NCBI RefSeq assembly: GCF_018502485.1
Contig: NZ_CP075546.1
Source of the DNA: Methanospirillum purgamenti
GTDB taxonomy: Archaea; Halobacteriota; Methanomicrobia; Methanomicrobiales; Methanospirillaceae
DNA length: 64,000 nt
Direction: 5' to 3' (one strand)
Shown: one piece after another, positions 47,268 through 55,328 of the stretch
Position numbering within the stretch: the stretch's first letter is position 1
How the letters are laid out: every line of letters starts with the position of its first letter
The notes under the pieces: model-generated
Databases searched by the model: none
What the model was told of the DNA's origin: nothing
The model's input: the letters and a program-made list of their open reading frames with translations, nothing else
Program-made: the position numbers and the translations under genes

Positions 47268-48095
47268 ATGAATCAAGAATCAGATAAAAAATTCGAATGT
47301 ATCAAAGGGATAATGGCATTTGTCGATTTTTTAGGTCTATCCAACTTTTTAAAAGTAAATACTCCAATGTCAAATGCCGATAATGAAAAAATAGACAGAT
47401 TAAATGCACAAATTCATTTTTTTGAATCTTCACTAGGTCATCATGGTCGATTTGCAGAACAAACAGAAAAATATCAATTAAAATATGATGGTGGAGTCTG
47501 GGGAGCCATATCATATTCGGATAATGCCAGTATATTTATTTCTGGAGAAGGTTCAGAAAATCCTAATTTAACACTAACTAATCTTTTCGAAATTCTCCTA
47601 GCCCAATTAGCATATTCTCAATATGAGAGTGCTTCTGATTGGAAATATGATGGATTTGAAAATTTTTTAATAAGAGGTGGAATCACTTACGGATATGGTT
47701 ATATTGGTAAAAACATTGTTACGGGCCCTGCCCATTTGCATGCATACAACATAGAACAGAGTGATCCTTACCCCAGAATAGTCATTGATAAGAAAATATT
47801 TGATAATATTGATATAACACGTCTTGAAAAAAATTTTATTATAAGAGATTTTTATGGGACTTTTTTTGTCGATTATCTTAAAGCATTTAATCCAGATCTT
47901 CTTTATTGTTTGGAGCATGTTCGGGATTTTATTCTAGAAAATTTAAAATCAACAAAAGGTTCTATTTTACAAAAATATCAATGGACCGCACGATATTTTA
48001 ACTATCATTGTCATAGATCCAATTTAAATGACCTTTTGATTCCAGAATTTGAAGACTATGATAAATGTTTTACAAAAGATTTCAATGTGGTTTAG
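47268..48095 (+). CDS. Protein resembling class III nucleotide cyclases
   Basis: A 275-residue intact protein. Three blocks line up with the class III cyclase core: AFVDFLGLSNFLK in place of the first metal-binding strand, SYSDNASIFIS in place of the central hairpin, and RGGITYGYGYIGKNIVTGPA followed by HLHAYNIEQSD, which mirrors the RIGIHTG...GPAVNLAARLE part of cyclases. Similar uncharacterised proteins occur in defence islands, and the Pycsar systems use cyclases of this superfamily. Whether the substrate-binding residues are complete cannot be judged by eye. It lies between decayed genes but is itself undamaged. Confidence 0.6.
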   Translation: MNQESDKKFECIKGIMAFVDFLGLSNFLKVNTPMSNADNEKIDRLNAQIHFFESSLGHHGRFAEQTEKYQLKYDGGVWGAISYSDNASIFISGEGSENPNLTLTNLFEILLAQLAYSQYESASDWKYDGFENFLIRGGITYGYGYIGKNIVTGPAHLHAYNIEQSDPYPRIVIDKKIFDNIDITRLEKNFIIRDFYGTFFVDYLKAFNPDLLYCLEHVRDFILENLKSTKGSILQKYQWTARYFNYHCHRSNLNDLLIPEFEDYDKCFTKDFNVV

Positions 48096-48127
48096 GGAAT
48101 AATCTTAAAAAAGGAATATGAATCCAA

Positions 48128-49446
48128 ATGTCAAAAAGTTCTACCTTATTTTTATTTATATGCTCAGGAACAAAAAATGTAGAATCTCCTGGGAGTAACA
48201 CATATTTAACAGATTATGGAATCTGTTCAAAATTTTCCCCAAATACTGCTAATTATTTACTCCATAAAAGAAATCAAGCAAAAGAATTACTAATAAATTA
48301 TACTATGGCAATGTTCTTTTAAGTGAATATCCAAATAATCAAAAAATCAAATGTGGATATGATTTTGGAGGAAATGATTTAACTGCACGTTATCTTCCGG
48401 CAATAGGATTATATTCAGGTAGATTTTATTCGGGCCTTGGAGAGAGAGGTATTCAAAAAATATTGTCCTCACAACACCATTTTCTAATTATTTCTGGGCT
48501 TTATGGACTAGTTACTCCAACAGAATTTATTCAATTATATGAATGCCCTCTTGAAGACCTTCCTGAATATCAACAACATTGGCAAAATAATGATGAATTA
48601 TCAAAAATTTTAATCAACTATATTGAAGAAAACCAAATTTCAAATATATTAGATTTTTCCGCTCAATATGTATACACATACCTAATTAACTGGAAAATTA
48701 TCGAAAATATTCCTGATCTCGCAATTTTCCATGCACATAATGTTCATCACATCAGTGATGAAGCGTTAAAATACTTGGGTAAGTCTGTTGGGGACAAATT
48801 TTTGTCAATGAATGATAGCGATTTTAGAGAAATTGTGAATTCATATCAATATAAGGATACAATCCTATCAAAGGATATTCTCCCACCAGATGAATGGCCT
48901 ATTGAGGAACTAAGAAAAATAGAGTTATTAATCCGAAAAGGTGAGTCCAGATGGTTTGAGTATAAAGCCTCATTAACAGGTCGTGAATTTGATAATTTAA
49001 ATGATCGTGAAAATCCCATTCAATTTACATTTGAAAAATTCCGAGTGATGAAAGCTGTTGTATCTTTTCTCAATACAGATGGCGGTGAACTATTAATTGG
49101 AATTAGAGATGAAGATAAAGCAATTATTGGCATAGAAGAAGACCTCAACCAATATGAAAATGAAGAGGATAAAGAGGATTATTACCGCCTAATTTTTGAA
49201 GAAATGATTACTATATTCATCGGTAAAATATTTGCAGATAAAATATCATCCCAAATTATTCATCTTCAGAATAAACCATTACTTCTTATTTCGGTAAAAA
49301 AAAGTAAGATACCCGCATATATACTCCGCAATGATAAAGGGAAAGAAAGAAGACAATTCTATGTACGCCAGAACAACTCGATGAGAAAATTAGATGAGAA
49401 TGAACAATTACAATGGATAACCGAGCATGAGCAGGTATCTATTTAG
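48128..49446 (+). pseudogene. YaaA-like/AlbA_2 (Schlafen-type) fusion gene with one frameshift
   Basis: The N-terminal frame (48128-48322) begins STLFLFICSGTKN. After a one-base phase change near 48302 the frame continues to 49446 with GLYSGRFYSGL and ISGLYGLVTPTEFI, a YaaA-like fold. A C-terminal AlbA_2 domain follows (KGESRWFEYKAS, VVSFLNTDGGELLIGIRDED). AlbA_2 domains are found in Schlafen-like and other defence proteins. If the frameshift is real the N-terminal domain is separated; a TTG at 48463 could start a shorter protein. Confidence 0.7.
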
Positions 49447-49456
49447 GAAAGGTTCA

Positions 49457-50272
49457 TTATATTTTCGAAAATTCTATAGTATTTCTTAATCTAATTGACA
49501 CAACACGATATCCAGCATTGGTCCATGCTTTGGAATGAGGATGTGACGGATCATCGTTTGCCCACCATTGCTGATATTTGTAAGCAGAAGAAGGCAATGA
49601 GGATCCAAGTATTCTCTCAATTTCTTGATAAGAAAGAGTAATTCTATTATTAACCGCTCTATTCAGATACTCATAAAGCGGTCCATATTTTCCACCTGGT
49701 TTACTAGAATCCTCCCGAATAGAATTATTTTGCGATAGAGGATCATTGGATCTTTGACTTCCTTTTAATAAATTCCATGGCGGTGAAAATTGTTCAATCA
49801 ATTTATTTTCAATGTTTTTTCTATCATATGTCTCAAAAAAATGTAAATATATCTGATGGTTGCCTTTGATAGATGAAAGAATCAAATTATTTAAACGACA
49901 ATTTGTCATTTGCCCGTTTGATAAACAATTTCTCCGATCGATTCGACAGTACCCTTCAATAAAACGGGTCTCAAAATTCTTTGTTTCACCGATATACTTG
50001 AGTTTATTATCATCTTCAAATATGAAATACACCCCTTCTTTTCCATTATAGCCATTCGGAATTCTGAAGTGGCAAAAGGGACCAATCCCATATTTATGAA
50101 AGCCTTGGGGACTGACATTAGATTTTGAATCGAGATAATCATATTCAATAATATTACCTGATATATCCCGGTGCGGTAAAATTTCGCACACCAAATCCAG
50201 AGTAATGCCCGGGAATTTCTCAATAATCTGGGAAAAAGAAATAGAATTAGATGAGGATTCTTTCATTTTCAA
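49457..50272 (-). CDS. GIY-YIG nuclease-like protein with DUF7662 C-terminus
   Basis: A 271-residue protein. The centre (about 78-150) has GVYFIFEDDNKLKYIGET and NFETRFIEGY, the GIY-YIG nuclease pattern, with the catalytic Arg in place. The C-terminus (about 195-262) has YGPLYEYLNRA and YQEIERILGSSLP with two tryptophans (QQWWAND), a DUF7662-like domain. It may cut DNA, for example as an orphan restriction-type nuclease. It ends 10 bp from the convergent AlbA fusion and is downstream of a DUF3467 gene. Confidence 0.8.
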   Translation of the reverse strand: MKMKESSSNSISFSQIIEKFPGITLDLVCEILPHRDISGNIIEYDYLDSKSNVSPQGFHKYGIGPFCHFRIPNGYNGKEGVYFIFEDDNKLKYIGETKNFETRFIEGYCRIDRRNCLSNGQMTNCRLNNLILSSIKGNHQIYLHFFETYDRKNIENKLIEQFSPPWNLLKGSQRSNDPLSQNNSIREDSSKPGGKYGPLYEYLNRAVNNRITLSYQEIERILGSSLPSSAYKYQQWWANDDPSHPHSKAWTNAGYRVVSIRLRNTIEFSKI

Positions 50273-50275
50273 AAA

Positions 50276-50515
50276 TTATTCTGATGTGGTGTGAATATTG
50301 TTACTTTTTTCAAGTGTCTTCAGTATGAGATCTGCCATAAGCCTGGCATGCTCATGGGTCATGTACACTCTAACTCCCTCGATCACTTGTTTCCCGTCCC
50401 GTGGAATACCTGGAAGTTCCATAAAATCAAGGGCCATATCATTATTACTTGCTTGAATATTTACTGAGTTACAATATCGTGAAAGAATTATATTTGCTAT
50501 AGGTTCTTTTGTCAT
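50276..50515 (-). CDS. DUF3467-like protein
   Basis: A 79-residue protein from the ATG at 50515 (MTKEPIANIILSRY). The pattern ASNNDMALDFMELPG and GVRVYMTHEHARLMADLIL matches DUF3467. Function unknown. The longer frame from 50584 would overlap the upstream gene and is less likely. Likely co-transcribed with the winged-helix gene above it. Confidence 0.7.
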   Translation of the reverse strand: MTKEPIANIILSRYCNSVNIQASNNDMALDFMELPGIPRDGKQVIEGVRVYMTHEHARLMADLILKTLEKSNNIHTTSE

Positions 50516-50525
50516 AATGTCATCT

Positions 50526-50975
50526 CTAATATATCGCTCCAATATTTTTCTTCTTATATTCCAGGTGATAAGTCGTACTCTCAATATATGGTCCGGTCAC
50601 TTTGATCACCATTTTATCTTCTTTATTTTCTGGAATAGGTCCGGGTAGAATTAACCGTTCAAGGATTTCGAGATACTTTCTGCCAAGATTTGTAACATCA
50701 TACCAGGTTGCCCTTCGGTCTGTCTTTTCATCCCCTTCTTTCAGATATCGACGTACAAGACCCCCTTCAACCAGATCTTTCAGGACCGGATAAAGATCAT
50801 TATTACTATTGTAATGGAATTCATTCCCTATCTCCCCAAATCTTTTCTCTCCTGTTTCCATAAGATAGAGAAAAACCGCCCAATGTTTCTCATCCTTAAG
50901 AGCCATCGCCGGAAGACGGATCTCTTGGGGAAGCATATTGCAATACTGATTCACCACTCGATCATCTAATACCAT
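50526..50975 (-). CDS. Winged-helix regulator
   Basis: A 149-residue DNA-binding protein. The winged helix lies at about 28-100: HWAVFLYLMETGEKRFGEIG, DLYPVLKDLVEGGLVRRYL and a wing ending TWYDVTNLGRKYLEIL. It starts an operon with the DUF3467 and GIY-YIG genes and is divergent from the TIR-like gene, so it may regulate both (inference). Confidence 0.8.
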   Translation of the reverse strand: MVLDDRVVNQYCNMLPQEIRLPAMALKDEKHWAVFLYLMETGEKRFGEIGNEFHYNSNNDLYPVLKDLVEGGLVRRYLKEGDEKTDRRATWYDVTNLGRKYLEILERLILPGPIPENKEDKMVIKVTGPYIESTTYHLEYKKKNIGAIY

Positions 50976-51095
50976 TACGCCACCTCGGTCAGATATCTAT
51001 AACTAATATCCTAACATACAATTGATCAGTTAGTATATACTAACTTTGTTAAAACCAAAACTCTCATTTCTTTATAGAACCTCTTATAATCAACA

Positions 51096-51649
51096 ATGAA
51101 TCAAAGACGGTTTGAAGAATTAGGCATTCTCAAACAAAAAACCCGGATAGGTATCTTTGGTTCATTTTATGAAGACCATAAAAAAGAACTGACAGAACTT
51201 CAGCAGCATCTTCACGATACCTTGGGTTATGATGCCAGAATCTCTGAAAACCTTGAAAAAGATCTTTCGCGCTTTCACCATGAAAAATCCATTCGTGATT
51301 ATACGGTTTCAGAACTTCTCATTGAAGATAGTCATATCCACATACCGGTTTTTCCTTTCCCAAAAAAGACCGATCCTCACCATCTCTCTCAATCGGTAAC
51401 GATGGAATACACCATGATCCGGGAGAAAAAAAGCCATATGTAATCGTTCTCGTTGAAGAAGGTCTTCAGGAAAATATTCGCAATAGTTTTGGAGGAGTGA
51501 TGAAGGGATCATTAAAGGTTGAGAATCCCGGATTTGAATATGAAATCATCGAATACAATAAAATAAAAGATACCTATTCTGAACTCACGATGATTCTCTA
51601 TCGGTTCATTAGGGAAATATGGGAAACCCATTTTCATGAACTCAATTGA
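51096..51649 (+). pseudogene. TIR-like nucleotide-binding domain gene with frameshift in an A7 tract
   Basis: The first frame (51096-51443) begins with a strand-turn RIGIFGSFYEDHKKELTELQ and contains VSELLIEDSHIHIPVFPF, like a TIR/STIR or related Rossmann fold. At a run of seven A residues (about 51425) it shifts to a short end; the other frame continues KPYVIVLVEEGLQENIR to a stop at 51649. The joined protein has about 184 residues. The tract could be a true mutation, an error, or a slippage site. Confidence 0.6.
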
Positions 51650-51782
51650 TAATTAAAACTTAAAAGAATCCAACAAGTGTTGTTTCAGGAAATCCGGAAA
51701 AAATATGAATGTATATGCAAATAATTACAATGACCCTAGATAGGGATGTTTGACAGTGATTTGAATTGCTTTTTACGTAATA

Positions 51783-52598
51783 TTATACCCTCGTTATCTG
51801 CTCACTTCGGCTGAATATTTTAATCCCTATTTTTATCAGAAGGGCATCGACAACCAAAACCACGAGCGAAACAAACACGGTAACCTCCGGAGAGAGAAAT
51901 AATAACCCAATAGACTGGGCAATCATCAGCCCGACCACAAGGAGGACCAGGATTCCCGTCGCCTGGTAGGCTTCCATAAAGGTTTTGACCCGGGTAGAGA
52001 TGATAATCGTCACTGATACACCCAGAAGAGATATCACCGGGACCAGGAAGATCATCATGACGATCCAGTTGATGGTCGGGAACCAGAATGAACCCATAAT
52101 CGGAAGTCCTGCAATATTTACCATGAGGGCAAAGATGAGAAAGTTCAACCAGGTAAATACTATCCCCGGTATCATGGCTGCTGCAATCTTTCCAAGGAAG
52201 AGTTCGGTATCGGTTGCCGGCGTATAGAGGAGCGGTTCAAGTGTTTTTCGTTCTTTTTCTCCGACAAATGCCTCTGATGCAATGATACAGGAGATCATCA
52301 GGGGGATGACCAGAAAGAGCGGAGCGATGAGATATCCCAGGATAATCACAATAAACAATGCTTCGGGTGTCAGGGTATCGATGAGTGACTGGAGCGGAGT
52401 CGGGATGAGTGATTCAATCTCATCAAACGCCTCCTGTCCGGTGAAATTCGGATCAAATGTCGGTGCATTGGTAATGATAAGGGGAATCAGGATTGCAAAG
52501 ATGAATGAAACGATAAGAGCACCATAGATATTGATAGGGTTATGAAGTGCATCTTCGATATCCTTCTCTGCAATTGCCCTGATTATCCGGTAATTCAT
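51783..52598 (-). CDS. ABC-2 type transporter permease
   Basis: A 271-residue membrane protein with about six hydrophobic segments and a large extracytoplasmic loop (about 45-85). The SEAFVGEKERKTLEPLLYTP segment before the third helix is typical of ABC-2 permeases that export drugs or copper-linked proteins. Overlaps the ATPase gene by 4 bp. The substrate is not evident. Confidence 0.9.
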   Translation of the reverse strand: MNYRIIRAIAEKDIEDALHNPINIYGALIVSFIFAILIPLIITNAPTFDPNFTGQEAFDEIESLIPTPLQSLIDTLTPEALFIVIILGYLIAPLFLVIPLMISCIIASEAFVGEKERKTLEPLLYTPATDTELFLGKIAAAMIPGIVFTWLNFLIFALMVNIAGLPIMGSFWFPTINWIVMMIFLVPVISLLGVSVTIIISTRVKTFMEAYQATGILVLLVVGLMIAQSIGLLFLSPEVTVFVSLVVLVVDALLIKIGIKIFSRSEQITRV

Positions 52599-53539
52599 AC
52601 GGTCATTCCTCCCTGTCGCTGGACGGTGAAATAAATCTCCTCAAGCGAATAATCCTGTGGGGCAATCCGGAACATATCTCCTCCCTCCTGAATTACGGCC
52701 CTGATAATCGATGGAATGAGTTCTTTATCGGTGACATGAAAGAGGATAGTGGTCCCTTCCACAGAATCAACCGTGACTCCCCTCGTATTCCTGACTGCCT
52801 GAATAACTGCCGGTGAAGGTTCGTTTAGTAACTCCATCTCAACCGGAACCGCAGAGAACAGACGGCGGGAAAGATCCTGAATACTTCCTTCTGCAAGAAT
52901 TTTCCCTGTATTGAGCATCGCAACTTTGCTGCATAACCGTTCTGCCTGCGAGAGATTATGGGTACAGAGAAAGATGGTCTTTTGTTCGTCTGATGCAAGC
53001 TCCTGGATAATATCTTCAACCTGCCTGGATGATTCCGGGTCAAGTCCTGATGTCGGTTCGTCAAGGAACAGAATTGGCGGGTCATGCATCAGTGCCCGGG
53101 CAATGGCTAACCGTTGCTTCATCCCTTTCGAAAATCCGCCAACCGGTTCATCTGCCCGGTCTGAAAGATGCATGAGTGAGAGCATCTCGTCTGTTCGTTT
53201 TGGTATCTCTGAATCAGTAATTCCGTAAAACCTTCCAAAGAACGAGAGGTTCTTCTTCGCCGTTAGTCTTTCGTACAGTGACGGGGTTTCAGTAAGAACT
53301 CCGGTCCTGGCCCGTATCCATGAGCCGTCTGTTGTGACATCCTTTCCAAAGACATATGCTCTTCCCGAGGTTGGAGTGAGCACACCGTTCAGCAAACGGA
53401 CAAGAGTTGTTTTGCCTGAACCATTTGGACCAAGCAGACCGAACACCTCACCTTCGAAAACCTCAAAACTGATATGATCGATTGCCGTGGTCGTAGGAAA
53501 TGATTTGTGAAGATTGTCTGCCTGAATTATGGTGGTCAT
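52595..53539 (-). CDS. ABC transporter ATP-binding protein
   Basis: A 314-residue ATPase: Walker A GPNGSGKTT (38-46), signature GGFSKGMKQRLAIARAL, Walker B ILFLDEPTSGLDPES and a switch His in LCTHNLSQ. The C-terminal extension of about 90 residues is common in ABC-2 exporters. Partner of the permease downstream. Confidence 0.95.
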   Translation of the reverse strand: MTTIIQADNLHKSFPTTTAIDHISFEVFEGEVFGLLGPNGSGKTTLVRLLNGVLTPTSGRAYVFGKDVTTDGSWIRARTGVLTETPSLYERLTAKKNLSFFGRFYGITDSEIPKRTDEMLSLMHLSDRADEPVGGFSKGMKQRLAIARALMHDPPILFLDEPTSGLDPESSRQVEDIIQELASDEQKTIFLCTHNLSQAERLCSKVAMLNTGKILAEGSIQDLSRRLFSAVPVEMELLNEPSPAVIQAVRNTRGVTVDSVEGTTILFHVTDKELIPSIIRAVIQEGGDMFRIAPQDYSLEEIYFTVQRQGGMTV

Positions 53540-54168
53540 ATCTCCTCCGGTGTTCCGTATTTTCCGGTTAGAAATCCACCAAATCCGATAAGCCAGATAA
53601 TAACCGGATAAGCAACAAAGCGTTCAGTACCTCCGTCACCAAGGATTGGAATAAAGAACGATTGGAGGAATAAGAAGAGTAATGTCATTCCTCCGAGAAT
53701 CACAAATACAAATTTTAGGGGGCTTTTTGTCATCTTCCATGAGAGGATACAGGAAAGCCCTCCGGAGATAAATGCCATCAAGGCAAAAATGGGATGTAAT
53801 ATTGCAACATTCCCCGGAAATATGCCGACACCAAGTACTCCGATACCGAGGAGAAGAGGAAAGAGTTTGAATATCCGTTCACTTTTATTTCGGAATAAGA
53901 GGAGTGCTCCTCCTATAATCAGAAGGCCACTCAGTATCATAGTCCAGTTGAAGAGAGTGGCTGATGGCTGGTATGAGATACTGTCCGGCGGTCTGGTGGC
54001 TCCTAAATCACTAATTTCACTATTGGCAGTCGTGTAACCCTGGGGATAAAAAATTTCTGCCGTAATAATTCCCATGAAGATGAGAGAGCCGGCCAGAAGA
54101 AAGAGAATCCCGGCATATGATGCTCCGTGCATACCTGGTGAAATCCCTGTACTCATTTCTATTCTCAA
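53536..54168 (-). CDS. DUF998-family membrane protein
   Basis: A 210-residue protein with six hydrophobic helices and the motif SEISDLGA after the first helix, which marks the DUF998 family. Function unknown. It overlaps the ABC ATPase gene by 4 bp, so it is probably made with the exporter. A start at the second Met (54156) is also possible. Confidence 0.85.
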   Translation of the reverse strand: MRIEMSTGISPGMHGASYAGILFLLAGSLIFMGIITAEIFYPQGYTTANSEISDLGATRPPDSISYQPSATLFNWTMILSGLLIIGGALLLFRNKSERIFKLFPLLLGIGVLGVGIFPGNVAILHPIFALMAFISGGLSCILSWKMTKSPLKFVFVILGGMTLLFLFLQSFFIPILGDGGTERFVAYPVIIWLIGFGGFLTGKYGTPEEI

Positions 54169-54324
54169 TAATCGGATTTGCGCACATAATTAGATATTGT
54201 TTACTAACTGGGGTCAATGCAACCCTTTGTTTGATAAAGAGAGGTAATTTTTTACATATATACCAGCATGAAATATGTCGGCATGAGTCTTTCTCCGATT
54301 GTGCTTGGGATTGTTCTCGCATTT

Positions 54325-54490
54325 TCAAATCTTCAAATCGTATTTAATCTCACCGTTTTTGTCTGAATGACGGGACCAGAAAATCATGCCAATAAGTGTA
54401 GCACAATAAGGAACTGCAGATAATAATCCGATCTGGATGTGAGAATCGGTAAAGCCGAGTGAATGAATTATCTGGTCGTGATGGAATAGA
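54325..54490 (-). pseudogene. MFS transporter fragment
   Basis: About 55 codons read HSLGFTDSHIQIGLLSAVPY then CATLIGMIFWSRHSDKNGE, the second-third helix region of a major facilitator transporter with the conserved D-x-x-G-E loop. It ends at a stop and has no start. The rest of the gene is missing. Confidence 0.6.
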
Positions 54491-54563
54491 ACACCACGGC
54501 TTGATTTTCATCTCGTGGTTTTTTCCTCCCGATTGACCTGCATGTAACCGGATAACTCTCCAA

Positions 54564-55211
54564 TCATCTTCCCTGATTATACTCTTTCAGGTAACCAGAT
54601 GCCAGTTTGTATGCAGAAAATACCGTCTCTTTATCAATTTTCGGGACACCACATGCTACGATATGTATCGTCTTTGTGGCAGGAGTTATCTTTGTTCCAT
54701 CTGAATCCCGATATGGATAGACTGCAATGATCTCTTTCTCATCGGTGAGGATAACCTGATTTTTTTGCAGAATTATTGGCTTTTTCATGCCTATCCCAAG
54801 AAATTCTTCTCCTTCCTGTGCAAACCGCATAGTAAGATCCCCATGCAGAAGGTGAGCATCAAAGGCCCCTATTGGAACACCGGTCCGGATTGATGCAAGA
54901 TTATACGCATCCACAGCCGTATTTATTGTTGGGAGTGGTTTTCCTGCGAGTATCCTTCGGACCAGAGCTTCAGAGGCCGGACGAGTTTTTGTCGGGTCTA
55001 CTCCGACGCTCCAGAAGAAATCCCTATATGCTCTGAAGAGAGGTTCATCTTTAACCAGTTCAAGTGAGTATCGATCTTTTATTTCTGCGATAATTACATC
55101 TTTCAGATCTTCAAGCTCAGGATTCACATCGGTAATAGCAAGTGGTCCGATATCATCTTCTGCAACAAAAAGCCCGGGAAAAGTGGTGAGAATATCAGTA
55201 TCAATTTTCAT
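54564..55211 (-). CDS. B3/B4 domain protein
   Basis: A 215-residue protein of the B3/B4 family, related to the tRNA-binding and editing domain of phenylalanyl-tRNA synthetase beta. Motifs include FRAYRDFFWSVGVDPTKTRP, NTAVDAYNLASI and TGVPIGAFDAHLL. Stand-alone members may edit mischarged tRNA, which is unproven here. Confidence 0.88.
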   Translation of the reverse strand: MKIDTDILTTFPGLFVAEDDIGPLAITDVNPELEDLKDVIIAEIKDRYSLELVKDEPLFRAYRDFFWSVGVDPTKTRPASEALVRRILAGKPLPTINTAVDAYNLASIRTGVPIGAFDAHLLHGDLTMRFAQEGEEFLGIGMKKPIILQKNQVILTDEKEIIAVYPYRDSDGTKITPATKTIHIVACGVPKIDKETVFSAYKLASGYLKEYNQGR

Positions 55212-55328
55212 GAAAAGGTATTTTGCGACAATGATGATAAAATAAAGAGATTTGAGAATCAGAAACGGTAGTCCACCATGAAATTATAAAAGACACATAA
55301 TGAAACGGTGTATTTATGCAAATTCTCG

